Shown here: one piece after another, positions 49,968 through 63,900 of the stretch | Position numbering within the stretch: the first letter of the stretch is position 1 | Layout: every line of letters starts with the position of its first letter | Assembly (NCBI GenBank): GCA_026686845.1 | Contig: JAIVEN010000015.1 | Span: 20,999,501-21,063,500, forward strand | DNA from: Adenanthera pavonina | Taxonomy: Eukaryota; Streptophyta; Magnoliopsida; Fabales; Fabaceae | DNA: 64,000 bases | Reading direction: 5' to 3' | Translations under genes and position numbers: made by a program | The notes under the pieces: generated by a model | What the model was told of the DNA's origin: nothing | Databases searched by the model: none | The model's input: only the letters and a program-made list of their open reading frames with translations

Positions 49968-51975
49968 TTAATTCTCCTGAAACTGGTGGCCACAACGAGT
50001 GCAAGTGTAAAAGGTAGTTTGTCCTTCATCCGCTGATCGCATCTGTAATTACAATGTTATAAAACTTATCTTGAACAGCTAAACTTAACCTTCATCTAAA
50101 TACTACCTCCGGTCACATAAGATACAAATAACTGATTTACGTAAATAATGAAATACAGTTAAAAGCAGTTTGATACATTAATTTTATCAGGAATTCAAAA
50201 TAATTTCTTAAAATATTCTCATTTAATGTTTAACACTTCTATTTTGTAATTAATAAAAATTAATTGTATCTATTTATTTAATGAAGGGAAAAATTAGAAC
50301 AAAAAAATAAATGCATCAGACAATACATTTCTGTATCTTATACTTAGGACCAAAGAAAACGCCTCATTTGTATCTTATATATAGGACTAAAGGCAGTAAT
50401 ATAAATAGAACGCATTTGCCTTATAAGTTCTGATAATACCTGTCTGGTATAAAAGTTAGCTTCCTCATGACCACATTTCTCACATTTCTTGTTCACCTGC
50501 CAATAAAATAAATACAAAATAAGAAGCCTATGATCAAAAGGAAAGCCCGTGCATGCCCTCAAATCAACCTAGCTGCTTCATTACCTTTGACAATTGCACC
50601 TCCTGCTCTTCCATTATAATTATTCCAAGTTCCCTCCTGATATCCTGCCAACACACAAGGCCACGTAATAAAAATACGAAATATTAGAGTCACCATCAAG
50701 TTTGATATAGTTGCATCTATGGCGCCATCAAAAAGTTTGTTATGTTTATTGATATCAAATCCCCAACCTACGTCCACAATTTGAAATTATCATTTCATTT
50801 ATTGTATCATATGTAGGTCAAAAGAAAACATATATTCGAACAGAATGATTAAAAATATAATCTGCTTAAAGCAATAAAGTATACCTCAGCAGAAATTGTG
50901 TAGCTTATTTCTTTTCCGATTATATCTGAAGACAAGAACAATCAGTTAGGGTATCTTAAAGATCAAGTAAATTGTTATAGTTACATAATGAGATTTTTTG
51001 ACAAAAAGGGTATCAAACAACACTTCAAGCTCAAAATATGGACATGCACACTCGATACAAAATTCTAAATCTGAAAACACTTGCACACAGATTCCACAAG
51101 TTTTTTGGTGCTGCAAATTCATCTCCATGCCTCTCATTTTTGAACAAGGAAACTTAGACAGTCCAGACAACAGCATCTTTATTTGGTATATGGATAATTC
51201 AAAATGGAAAGAAAAAGGAATTCACTTGCTACTTTCAAAAGCCTTTGCTATTAAACACTAGATACTGGTTCTTCAAAAATAAAACTGAAATTACATCAGA
51301 CTGAGAAACCATATAAAATTACAGCAAGCATGTTGTGAAAACATTAAATGGCCGAGACCGAGATTTCACCAACACTCAATATAAGCACACAATGTCATAA
51401 GCACCAAATCACTCACAAAAGAGAATGATCAAGAACTTATCTGTAATAATAAGAAAAATAATTAGATAAGAAGTGCTCCGGCTCTGAAGGATAGTAACAA
51501 ACTTCACATTACAAAAAGCACTAGTTAGGCAACGCAAGAACTTTTTTATGGAACATGTCAATTACCAAGCATATGCACTGTCAACTAAATACTGTAGATT
51601 GTGGTTTCAAACACAAACAAGTAGCCAAGTGGATATTAGCTTAAATTTAGCTTTTTAACTGGAGAACAACACTTTTGATAGATTGAAATCAAGGAAAAAG
51701 GGAGCACATTTATATGATTTGATAATTGAAAGGAAGCATGGAGATTTAAGACGCTAAAAAATGACCCTACCAGCACTTCAGTAATACCAACAATATTTGG
51801 ACTTACTAACAAATCAAACATACAAATCAATCAGAAGATGAGGTTTAAAGGCTTTACCCTTAATTTTTCCCTTATCATTGCACAATGGGCAGTGTGCATC
51901 CTTAACAGAAAGGACTGTCAGCATTGTCCCACACAGGTGACAGAACAGGAAATCACGGCCTTGTGAATTAGCCAT
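49968..51975 (-). CDS. NRPA12: DNA-directed RNA polymerase I subunit RPA12
   Basis: Five exons (51975-51858, 50925-50885, 50644-50585, 50496-50440, 50042-49968) with in-frame GT-AG junctions give 116 residues, the normal length for the subunit. The N-terminal zinc ribbon has CHLCGTML and CPLCND. The C-terminal TFIIS-like zinc ribbon has CEKCGH and CTRCGH, with the conserved RSADEGQTTFYTC between, including the Asp-Glu pair of the catalytic hairpin. In Pol I this subunit supports RNA cleavage and termination during rRNA synthesis in the nucleolus. An in-frame ATG 36 bp upstream (52011) would add 12 residues; I chose 51975 because MANSQGRDFLFC matches the family N-terminus. The last intron carries a Stowaway-like element. 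Confidence 0.93.
50103..50396. mobile_element. Stowaway-like MITE inside the last RPA12 intron
   Basis: Flanking TA (50101-50102, 50397-50398) surrounds inverted ends CTACCTCCGGTCACATAAGATAC and, inverted, CTGCCTTTAGTCCTATATATAAGATAC. The size (294 bp), TA target and CTMCCTCC-type terminus fit Stowaway. It lies wholly within the intron 50043-50439 and leaves its splice sites intact. Ends are diverged, so the copy is not recent. Confidence 0.65.
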
Positions 51976-54900
51976 CAGATGCCCCTCCAACAAATAATCT
52001 ACTGATAACAATTTCTCAAAACTAAGGAGATTGAAATAACATGATAGTCAGTGATTTCAGCTGTACACCTGAATTCAGAGCGAAAAAACCCAACAACCCA
52101 GCATACAATGTCTAATCAACCAGAGGAGGAGTGTTGACCAAATAACTGCATTGCAAAAACAGAAATTATGAAATGAAAGTTACAATTTTTTATTTTTTCT
52201 GTGGGTAAAGTCTCCAATCCAAAATCATAGCTCAAACTGTGAGAAAGATGTCAAATTTACAAAGAATAAGAAGGTCTAAGTAGTTAGAGGAACAAAAGCA
52301 CAGAGAAAGCATTGTGAACAAGGAATTGCAAGAGTAGGAAAAACTCACAGGAGAGGCAAAGGCACGGTGGAATTGGGAAGTCTGAAAATCTAAGCCTCAA
52401 TTACTTGAAAGTGTTTTGTGTTTTTATGTTCCTAGGACATTTTTGTAGAATTATTTTCCAGAATAAGTTTTGGGAACAAAAAATAAAAAAAATATATGTT
52501 TGAATAATTGTTCCGAAAATCAAAAGTAAGAACCGGAAAAAAAATGTTCGGAAAAATTGTTTTCAAAACAACTTTCAAGACAGAAAAACGCAAAATTTGT
52601 TTGATACACTTCTTTATTTTATATAATTAATATTGGCACGAATTCTAAAATATCATATTGTATTAATGAATTAATTTAATAATAAATATGAATAGAATGA
52701 CCAATAAATAACATAATCTATAATATGCATTGTATTCCCAAGGCAGCAAATTTTATTTTGGCCATAGGAATCAGTCAACATCAACTCTATATCAAGATAC
52801 ATTAATTTCTTAGGAACGTATATACAAAATTATAAATACATAACTGAAATACATTGAGATCAAAACTGGCTCTTGTCTTCTATCAAAATTAATTTTATTT
52901 TGTTGCATTTGAGTTTGGGATTTCGCCAATGTTTTCGTAAGCACATGCTGTTGTCTATTCTGAACCATATATACACTCTTACTTCTTCTACTGTACATAT
53001 TGCTCATTGTCCACTACCATCTGCTTTTAATTAACATTACAGTCTAATATCACTGCCTAATATGTCATAAAACCTCAAATGAATTGAGCTGCCAGAACAT
53101 TCCGAACTGCATATTTATGCCTCATGAATCAGGCCAAAACGTCAAAGATGACGTTAAGTCAAGGGCCCTTTAAAAAACAGCATAGCATGATAACACACTA
53201 GTCTCAGTTTTTCACTAAAACCAGACTCAAATTAGCCATCTGAAGTGAGTTAACATAACAACTAATTTCACAAATAATCTTACGAGGATCAGGGCAAGAT
53301 TTGTGAATGGCTTCATTCCTAGCCTTCCAGATAAACATTCGTCTCAATTAAAAAGCAATATAAATATACACTATTGCTTCTACTGCAACATACATATTAT
53401 AGAACCACCGTTTTCAAGAAAATATACGTTATAATTACTTTTTTTTTTTTTTTAACAATGCAACCCACTAACGCCATAACTAATAATAACAAGATGGTAC
53501 ACATAAAATGCTGTGTTACATAGTTTTTTCTGTGCTTGTTTCTGCAGCTATGACATAAAATGAACCCTATCCTTTACTCTCTGTAGCAACTAGCAAGTCA
53601 TATAAACTAATCCAATGGCTACTTTTTTTTTTCATTACTTATTTAACAATCCTATGCATTTTGAATCCAACAAGAACAAAGGGTAAAACAGGGCACTTAA
53701 ATTCTTAAGGGAATCATGATGAAAAGAAATTCAAAGACCAGGAATTTGGTGAGGGGCAGGGAAGGACGAAGAACGAAGAAGAAAGAGGAAGCCGCTAGGT
53801 TACTCAGAAGAAAGAGGAACTTACTCAGATGGAGGCAGAGTGACGGAGGAGGAAGTTGAAAAGAAGGCAGAGCCGAGGAGAGTGGACACCGACGAGAAGC
53901 TTTGGACGGGACAAGAGATCGGCGAGGAGGTGGAAGCAAGTGAAAGACGAGCGAAGGTTTAGGTTAGGAGAGTTCAAAATTACGAAATTGCTATTAATGA
54001 AAAGTGGTTCCGTGTTTCCACTTTGTTTTGCAGAATTAAAGCCCAAATGTGACCAAAAAAAAATAGAGAGCAGATATGTTATTTTATTATGGATCCCTCC
54101 CTAATATGAAAAAATTTCGTTGGGAGAAAGTTCAATTCCTAATATAAAAAATGTTTTATTGAAATTGATAAATTTATTTTAGTGATTTCTAATCTTGAAA
54201 ACCCTGAAAGGATTAGTCAAAATATAATTGAATTTTTTATTCCCTTATGTCTTTTTTATTAGATGTTTTTTTTTTAATTTTTTTTAAGTTAGTTAAAAGC
54301 ATCCTATGAAAAGTACAGGGAGTAGTTTTTTAGAGCATTTGATAGAAAATAAAATTGTTCATCAAACGAGTTTTTTTTATCAAAAACAAAAATCTGTTTT
54401 GAAAAATTGAAATCAAACAAGCCTGTTCTTCTTTTTGTCAACCACAAGCCCTTAATTTCAACATGTTTTTTGTAAAACTAACAAGGATTAAAAGCCCATT
54501 TTTGTCAATAAAAAAAGTCCAGTTTCTATTTCATCAAGGAAGCCCAAATTGATTTTGGTCGAAGGTATGGTTTTAATTTCCTTATTTGGGCCTCCATATT
54601 GAATGTCGAAGGTTGATGTGAAGTTGCTCTTGCAAAGGCCAGGCCCTGTTGCCCACAATGAAAAAGTCCTGGCAAAAGATTTGCTAAGATAATTAATAGT
54701 TTAATACCATTGGCTTGACATGTACTCTACACTTTTTTAATTCGCTAAAATTAAATAGTAGTAACTTCTATAATTAGAAAGTAATAAAAAAGAGTGGAAA
54801 GTTATTTTAACTTCCAGCTCTGCACAGACATTTTAAATTTTAAATTTCCTTACTTTGTATTATAATTTATGATCTATTTAATATAGTTGTGTGTGTGTGT

Positions 54901-57782
54901 GTGTGTGTGTCTGTGTGTGTGTATAAAGTTGTGGAATTAAGATACCAGAAAACTTTGAAGATATTCATTTCTTTTGTCACTCTCATTATGTCATTTTTTA
55001 TTTTTTTTCATTTTGGCATCTATAATACCATTTTATCGTTATTATTAGTTGCTCAAATTAGTGTTTTTATCTTTACATTTTTTATTTTAAAATAATCTCT
55101 TAAAAATATTTTACGTTATATTATTCTCTTTTATTTTTTTTCTCTTGTTATATGTTGTCTTAAATTGTCAATTTTGTTATCCAATAAGCATCATTTAGAC
55201 CAAACTAATGGTTGTAGGTCCAAAAAACAAGGACCAAACTAATGGATTAAGATATATGAAACGAATTAATTAAAATTAATATATAATTTGAGAATTAAAA
55301 TTAAGTGACAGAAACAAAATAAGAAAACAAATAATGGAAACACCAAAACATTAATCTAACGTAACTATATGTAGAGAATAAGTAATTATCAGGTTTTTAT
55401 TGCATCTTATACTTATTTCATTCATCCCATCTTTGTTGGTTAATGATAAGGAAAAAAAAAAGAAGTGTGGGATATAGATAGTGGTCGAGGATTTAATGTA
55501 ATAATAATAATAATAATAATAAACAGTTAATTACTAGTAAATTAAAAAAGAGTGTAGACAATAGTTATCATGTTTGGTTGTCGGATGCGTGTATTTTGAT
55601 CTCAAAACATATCTCTCTGCTAACTTAATCCCCAGTCGTGTTTCTTGTCCTTTTCTCATCCCTTACCTCAGCTTTTTGTATTTTTTGATTCTCTGCGTTG
55701 CAGACTCTGCACCAATGTGAAGAAAATGGGTAACATTGAGTACTGTCTCGTCTGAGTATCCCCCCATCTACTCTCAAAAGGGTATAAAGAAATTGAAAAT
55801 AAATTAAAATAATTGGTTTTCCAATTTCCAAGCCATAAAAATTAAAAGGTACAGGCCAATGAGAGGTTGAGTGAAGTTACAGCTAAGCCTAAAATTCCCT
55901 CAAAAATTAATCATTCATTTTGTTCTCGTTGTCTCCTTGATGGGATTCCTTTTTCTGGTCGATGTGAGCTCAAAATGTTCATTATATTGTTCTTTTTTAA
56001 TGTTTGGATAGCATGTTCTTGCTTGCTTTATCCCTTCCTTTCTATACCTTCATTGACATTTTATTGATAGTCTTTTGTTTTCTCCACAAGGTTCTCGGTT
56101 GGTGGCACTCTTGTGGGATGCTTTTTCCAATGGCTATCTCATTTTGGGTATCTCTTTTCCTTTTTCCATGTTATTGAGCATAATTATGGAGCATTCCATA
56201 CAGAGTGTTCCAAGTCCAACATTACCATAGATGTTTACCTTTTATACTATAAAAACAAATATGCATTTATATATATATAATATCTTTGATTAAAAATTTT
56301 ATTTGCATCATTAACCAACGACAGAACATATATATATATATATATATATTCTTCCCAATAGTACTCCCCTTGGATTTTTTTTCCCCCTTAAAATCAGCTG
56401 AATAATTTTTAACAAAGATTCTTGTAGAAGTAGATGGTGTTTATTATCCGGAAAGATCAAATTGTGCGCCTCGTTAGGGGTATAGTGTAGGATTTTTTCA
56501 CCTAGAATAAGCATATGTTTTTTGTGGACTTTTCCAGATTTTCAATGAATAAATGTTTCTGGAAGGAGACATTTGAGAATCAAACTCAGAAGCAATAACC
56601 GTTTGGCATACCATATAAAATATCTCACATTCCACTTTCCGATATCACAAACAAAATAGTATAATGCTTTTTTAAAGTGCACAATTAGAATACATGGCAG
56701 GCTATAATCCATGAGTCACTTTCTCATTGGAGTGGAAAATTAGCACTAGTCTTTTTCACTGTCAATCACAACGTTATTGTCATTGAACTGTTTCTCACTG
56801 ACAAAAGCAATATGACCTCTGTTATTTCTTGGTCCCTACGTATTTCGCATTGCATATAATAATATAATAGAACGAATTGTAAAAGGATGAATGAGCACTG
56901 ATTTGAACAGTTTTGAGTATCAATATTCTTCGAGTTGCTAGCAATTGTTTCTGCTGTTAAGTGCCACATACAAAAATTTCATCAGCAACAAGCTGATCCC
57001 AAAAAGATATTTTATTTACACACGCAAATTACATGTATACTTATCTTCCTATTACCAAAATGGGATTTCTATAAACATAAAAATAGAAAGATTTGACACT
57101 TGACTAATCAAAAAGTGTTGTTAGCCTAAATCTGAGATGATACATCAAATATTTGTCAGCAATGATATGGCGAGCATTGACGCAGTTGCCAAACGCTGAG
57201 TCAGTTAGAGCCTCTAATGAGAACGTACTGTTCGTATATTTTTTTTTGGGGGGGGAAAGAAAAAAGAGCAGATGTTGAAGTAGAAATGACCATACCATTG
57301 ATTTGCATCTCACTTGAAACCCCAGGTACAAGGGGGCCTACCATCAAATGGGTGGAAAGCTTGGGAGACAGATTTGATCAGTCATCAGAGCCAATGCTAT
57401 GATGCAAAACACTCCCCACCATTTTTAGCAAGGTAAACTATCCAGCTCATGAATCTACCACTCTCCTTTTTCCAAATGAAGCCTCTTCCAAGGTCAACAC
57501 ATGACTTTGCATCTCTTTTAGGCGCCAGCAGATTCTTGGGTAACAAAAGGCAATTTAATCTTGACTACTTGCTGATTTTAGGCAGCCAGTTGTCATGAAC
57601 CAATTGTTGATACTACTCCCCTGAAATCTTAAAGGGGCCAGTCTGTAAGACAAAGTTCCCTAATCATCTAAGTTGCAATCCCTAATCAGAAGATTAGCAG
57701 CATATGATTTGCTGAGCACAAGAAGCCCAAGCAAAGCAGTGAAGCTTGATTCTCTAGTCCAAATTAGGTAAGTCACTAAACT
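51976..57782. other. long gene-poor stretch with microsatellites
   Basis: The left end includes the RPA12 leader; its 5' untranslated part may be spliced, but I could not fix it. Open frames at 53697-54104, 54889-55095, 55867-56067 and 56311-56514 are short, overlap on both strands and match nothing. Simple repeats are (TG)n at 54888-54923, (ATA)n at about 55498-55521 and (TA)n near 56327-56350. The right end should hold the 3' untranslated region of the WD40 gene. Confidence 0.5.
54888..54923. repeat. (TG)n microsatellite
   Basis: About 17 TG units, interrupted once by CTG. The Cys/Val-rich frame across it is an artefact of the repeat. Confidence 0.9.
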
Positions 57783-60700
57783 TCAAACAGGTGCAGGTAA
57801 TCCATAATTGTGGAATGACTTGATCCGCCCATCCCAGTCTGCAGTGACAATGACCAGGCCCCATGCATGAGAACTGGAGGTACTCTTGCAAGAAGATTTC
57901 AAGAACTTGTATTCAGATTTATGCATTGCAGACTTTTTAGCCTTGAGGCTTGAAGCAGGAAGCTTCTCCTCAGGCCAAGTTGCAGATCCCTTGGGAAACG
58001 ATTCCAAGTAGTAATCTTGGCTGAGAGAAAAAGAAGTAGGTTGGTTGAGACATATAATTTGAGGTGATCTCTGACCCAATATCTCCGATTGGTAATCATA
58101 TGTATGATTTTGAGATTTCAAACCACACCACGGTACTGCAACAGATGCATTTGAATAAAACCGCTCACAAGACTTGATTTTCTTTGCTTTTTTGGGACTA
58201 GACTGTTCCTGACTGACGTTCCAAAAATATACATTAGAGTCCTCACCGGCTGATAAAATGTGCTTCCCATTTGAAGTAAATGATGCAGATAGTTGGCTCC
58301 CTGCAGTAATGCCTAAAACCAAAATACAGAGTAAACTTAGTAACATAACATTTGTTTAACCAAGACATTAGATCAACAGCTAGGCCTCTTATCATAAAAG
58401 GTCAAGTTATAATTAAGTTTGCCAACACATATGCCAGCAAAAGTTGGAAAAGAAAATATTAAATAGAAACTGATCTCTCCAATCGTAGAACAATGTATGA
58501 ATCTGCTAGAGATGAATGAAAATTGTCGATAAATGTAATGAGTTAAAAGAACCTACCTTTGTATTTGCCAATCACATTATCCCCATCAAGGATTCTGACT
58601 TTTGAATCAGAACTGGTAACCAAAACTTTGCCAGGTTCTTGTGGATGAAGCTGAAATAAATGACACAATCAATTAATCACAGGAATAAAAGTGAGAATCA
58701 TATATTAAAAAATCACAAAATACACCTAAAAGAACAGCCAATAGACTGTCATGTCAGAGGAAGCACGAAAATCATTACCTGAAACCCAGTTATCCCTCTG
58801 CCAGGATGTTTCTTTTTACCAACTAAGCATAGTCGGGAATCCAACTGCAAGTGATTCTCTGATTAAAACAAAAACGGAAATAAGCACAACAGTAAGAACT
58901 TAGCCTTCAAAAGCTGCCCACTCTTGAAGTGGTTGTAACGGAGACCAAGAGCAAATGACAGCCATGTAAAATTCAATGCTAAGGAGATTAATATTTTGTG
59001 GCATACAGGGTTGTCTCACTCCCTCACCAAAATCAGTTCAAGGAGATAGAAAAGCATGCATTTACCATTTACAAACATTCAATCGTATAGACAACTAATT
59101 ACTATGACTAAAGAAAAATGAGGAAATATATGATAATACCTGAGACATTGTAGAACCGACAATTCCCTGTAATGGAGCCAATGATCCCGCCCTGCATTAG
59201 AAAAAGATTCGTCAACTGAAATCATTTGTCATCTAATCTATATCTCTATAGCATGAGACTAGTAACAAAAGAATACCTGTCCATCAGGTCGATAACACAC
59301 TGCAGTCACAATTTCTCTGATATCAGTCCAATCAACAACATGACAATCAGGAATTGACCAGATGCGCACTTTCCCATCTATGGATCCGGTAATGAAATAA
59401 TTATCGTCCACAGGATTGAATTGTACACAAGTCACTATAAAATATCAAATACAACAATTTGTGAGAAAATTTTAAATGATACAGGCAAATTGCTAATAGC
59501 TCAACAAGGCTAATAGTAATAATTTATAAGGGTAAGCTACGATAGAAATGCTGCAAGGCGCACCATAATTACTGTGTGAGAAAACTTTCACGCAATGGTC
59601 ATACCCCACTTGCCATAGACGAACAGTTTTGTCAACTGAAGATGACAGCAGATACTGCATCCAAAAAAAGATGAAGAACCAAATCAGTTTCCCCAATATT
59701 TCATGGATAACAAACTTTATACTTAGTTCATTGAATAACTGATTTTATGATATTTACTCACATTATTCTCTGACCAAGAGAGATCCAAAATTTCACCACT
59801 ATGCCCATGAAACTCGTGCAATGGTTTCTCCAACAACCGGAAGACCTTAGGAGGGAAAATTATGCAAGCTGAATCCGATGTTTTCTTCAGACTCTTCAGT
59901 CTGCTCATTTTTTCCTTATCCACAAATAGGGGCGTCAATTCAGAGAGATTATTCACCGTAAAGTATATGCAGGATGAGTCAATTTCTGGAATGTCAATTT
60001 CATTACATCTCTCATCTTCCATGACTTGCCACACTCGCACAATCCTATCTTCACCAGCACTGGCAAGATATTGTCCATCAGGGCTGAATTTCATGGTCAA
60101 AATTGAACCTTCATGAGCTTGAATATCTTGCCCCATATAAAGGGCTGAAAGTTCTTTTTTCCGCCTCCTGCTATGGCGGACTTTAACTTTCTGAATCCTA
60201 CACCGTGAGAATGCACAACTGCCTTCATGTCGCCCATCACGTTGGCCGTCAGCCATGCGTGTTATTGAACGTAATTTTTTGAACCAACCTCTTTTAGCCG
60301 TCTTCGTCATCAGCCCAAAAAATTCGGATACATCATACTCCTTACCCATCAAACGTAGGAAAGAGGGAGACTCCTCAGATACATTCCCACAGTCCTGAGG
60401 CTCCCCTGCAACCACCGACTGATCAGAAACAACCTCTCTAACATCACTCATCTGCCCATGCTGATCCTCCTGATCCAAATCATCACTCATTCTCATGTTC
60501 AAAATCCCATCTTCACATGCCAAGTTCTCTCTTGAACTAAACTCGTCCGAAGAATTTACATTTACAGTAGACCAACAAGACATTGATGACCGAATTGAAC
60601 AAAACTCGTCTGCAGAATCGGAGGTCACCTTCCCACTACCTTCTTCCCGCTCAGGACTATGTACATCTACCGAATTTTCAAGGGCGATTTGATCCAAACT

Positions 60701-60916
60701 CAGACCCATCCACTTCATGAATTTACTTCGACGCTCCCGTACACTCCTTGGGCTCCGAATCCACACGTCATACTCCGTGCCATCGCACGTCCCGTCGTTA
60801 GAACTATAATTAGCGTCAGGAGTGTCCTTGTCATCGAATTTTGCATCACCAATGGACGTAACCTCCTCTTTAGCATCGAAAAATCGGCATTCTTCGTCTT
60901 CGCTGAAGCTAGCCAT
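57783..60916 (-). CDS. plant WD40-repeat protein (WDR44-like)
   Basis: Seven exons (60916-59762, 59654-59564, 59434-59277, 59191-59140, 58858-58779, 58650-58557, 58312-57783) with in-frame GT-AG junctions give 719 residues. The first 260 residues are acidic and Ser-rich, with a conserved-looking EYDVWIRSPRSVRERRSKFM near 48-67 and a basic patch (KVKVRHSRRRKKE) before the propeller. WD repeats follow: HEGSILTMKFSPDGQYLAS, HGHSGEILDLSWSENNYLL, VTCVQFNPVDDNYFITGSID, IVTAVCYRPDGQ, GITGFQLHPQEPGKVLVTSS, SQLSASFTSNGKHILSAGED and a last strand at WGLVIVTADWDGRIKSF, consistent with a seven-bladed propeller. Arabidopsis relatives such as At5g24320 are mostly uncharacterised; human WDR44 binds Rab11, but that role should not be transferred. 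Start at 60916 (MASFSEDEECRFF) fits the family. Confidence 0.9.
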
Positions 60917-63900
60917 TATTCCTCGAGTTCATTCCATAAGATTCCCTCGAACAAGCAACATTTTAAGCGCTACAAATGGGGCCAACTACTGTTAGGCTGT
61001 TATCCCTCCGAACAAAACCAACCAGATAATAAATAAACTATAAGAGAGAGAGAGAGAGCACAGAAACCAATATCAACCAACGTAACCTTTTATTAAATCA
61101 CAAAACAATTATAATAACAAAACAAAACAGAAAACGAGAGATTCAACATAGATCCCAATCTATGCCCATTGAACCTGGGCTTACAAAGAACACGAATTCT
61201 ATAATTGAAATTGTAAATCACGACTAAGAAAAAAAAAATTCCCAATGAACCAAGAATTTCACAATACAAGAAGGGCCAAGAGCAGTCATGAGCAAACGCA
61301 GATCAAAATCCATTGAGAAAAACCCGAAGATCGTAGAATGATTGCGTTTGAAGAAATGAATCAGCAAACATAAATTATGAACAGTGTTTGCAAGAGCAAA
61401 CAAAGATATATTTGTTTTCTTAAATCTCTAAACAGAAAAGGGTCTGAGGAAAACCTGCTTACATGTAGTTTCAATCTCTAGAAGATTGTGTTCTAACCGA
61501 AGAAGACGCAGATCGACTCATTTATGAAGGATTTGAGCATTTTGGAGCCCGTAAGGAGGAAGCAAATGGAGCACCAGGCGGGGGAGAAGTGAATATATAT
61601 GTAAAATTATGTTTATTAAAAAAAGAGAGAGAGAGAAAGAAAAGGAAAATCAGTTCTTAACAATTTGAGAAGGGACAGGACAAAGGAAAAGGGTAAAACA
61701 GGAAAATGAGATCAAATTCATCGATTCTCGTGAACTGTTGGCCCCAGAAACGAGATTCCGAGAGCTGGGGTGTGTTTGTGCGCGTACCTCCTCTCTTTCT
61801 CTCCCGTCATGCTTTATTCCGCCAAAAAGAGGAATGAAGCTCATCCGGATTTAATCGAGTGTGTGTTTGGTGGTTAAAAAAATTCTTTTCATTATTCACT
61901 AACAACTCTAGAATCTGATTCTGTGCAATCAACCAAATCATGTGCTTATGGACTAGTTGATTAATTAATTAATATTGAGAACCAGATTACTTGAGATATG
62001 GTTTTTTTTCTTTTTCGGTGATAACAATTGAATTGGAAATTAAAGAGCGTACTCATTCATTTTGTGCGCGTAAATGCAAATGTGGGTTAGGTCAGAGTCC
62101 TAACCTTCCAAAGAGTATAAGTCAGCGTCACAAATTTTAATTTGACTGAAATTTTCAACGTGGAAGGAGAGACCCAATGTGATTTCACATTGATTATTTA
62201 TTAATTATTAATATTCTAATTATATTTATAATTTCTTTTGGTATAATCTCATCCAGTATTTGGTCCCCATTTTTTATTTCAATTAATCTCAATCGAGCTG
62301 TTTCTAATTACAGAAAAAAAAAAGCTTTCTCAGATTTTTTTTTATATTTATACAATCTCAAATTTAAGATATGGATCTAACATATTTCACTGTAACTGAT
62401 TGATGTCTGATGCTTATATATATATATATATGGAAAGAAAAAGAAGAATAATTAGTCAACGGTCAGAAATGACCCATAAATTGGTGTTCTGTTTTGGGTT
62501 TGATAATGGAGAGGCACCGCGCTAGTCATAAGCCTCTCGCTGTCACCTTTTTGGCCCAACTCATGCCTCCATGCTTTTCTTCCTTCTAACAGCGCATGGG
62601 CATTTACGTCATCACAGATTTATTCCCCCAAATTTCCTCTTATACCCTCAATTATTCTATTTCCATCAATACGATCTGAGACAACTATATTGCTCCATTT
62701 AATAAAACCCCAAATTAATTTCTTCTTATATGCTTGTCTTTTGCAGTTAACTTAATTAATTGTAAGTTTTACATTTTCGTTGGTCGTCTCTTTAATTTTT
62801 CACTCCTGTCCAATTATCACATCATTTTATGGTTGTTGAGATGAAGATTTCAATCATGTTATGTATACCTCGATGGGACCTGACTAATTTAAAAAAAATG
62901 CTTCCCGGTCTCAGTATATAATTAATTGCACCCAGATAATTTAATTACAATTATCTATATTAGCTATATATGCAACGTGGAATATTTGAGTTCATAGTCT
63001 TGTGATTTTTTGTTTGGAAAAAAAAAATTAAAGCATGATGATAAAAGGACCTGACTTAAACACTTTCTATACGCACATCTCCTCTGCATCTTCTTATAAG
63101 AATTATTTTATAAAAAATGAAAAAAAAAGACAAACCTAATTGTGGTCCAAAAAATATAAGAGGATGCAGCGAAAGTGCTACAGACATGTAGAACTCCCAT
63201 ACTCATTATAAAAAATGAAAAAAAAAAAAGACAAACCCTAGTGTTTAACTAAAAGTTTAATCAACAATTAATTGTGGAACATGCATTGTCTTTTAAGGGA
63301 TCCCCACTTTTCACACAGAAAGAAAACTCCGTTAAAAAAATAGTCCATTGGTAGGTAGTAATGGTTACACGTTTTGGGGTTTCATGCCTCCTCGAGGACC
63401 ATACAAACCCCTAAAAAGTCAGAAAAGGAGGGTTTTATTGCTTCCAATTAACCCAACAATTTTACTTTCAATTGCTTAATTTTTGTCTCTTTACGTCTTG
63501 CCTTGTTAATCATCATTATTTTGAAAAAAAAAACAAACACACATACTTTATATATAGCAACATTAGCTAGCTAGAGTTGTCTAAGTTCAAAGTGTCTGGT
63601 GTAAATATGTCCTATCATGCACTATGTGCTCGATTAAAGGGAGGTGGAAGAGCGAAAAAGAGGGGTGAGTTGGAGAAAAAGATAATTATAGTTTTATTAA
63701 TCAATATTAAAACTTTTGATTGTACACCCAAGAAATTAATTAAGATATTAAACACCAATGATTCAATGTTTGAACTTTTTGCTTTCACTCATTAGGTGTT
63801 ATAGTGAAATGTATATGACATTGCGGACATGCCGACCACCAGACAATGTAGAAATTATAACATGTTATCCCAAAATTTGGCTTTAACCTAATTTTTTTCA

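Noticed and set aside
53697..54104. Overlapping frames of 73-82 codons on both strands
   Set aside because: None shows a domain, start context or splice partner; mutual overlap suggests chance in a GA-rich segment.
60659..61036. 125-codon plus-strand frame
   Set aside because: It is mostly antisense to WD40 exon 1 and its leader, with no motif.
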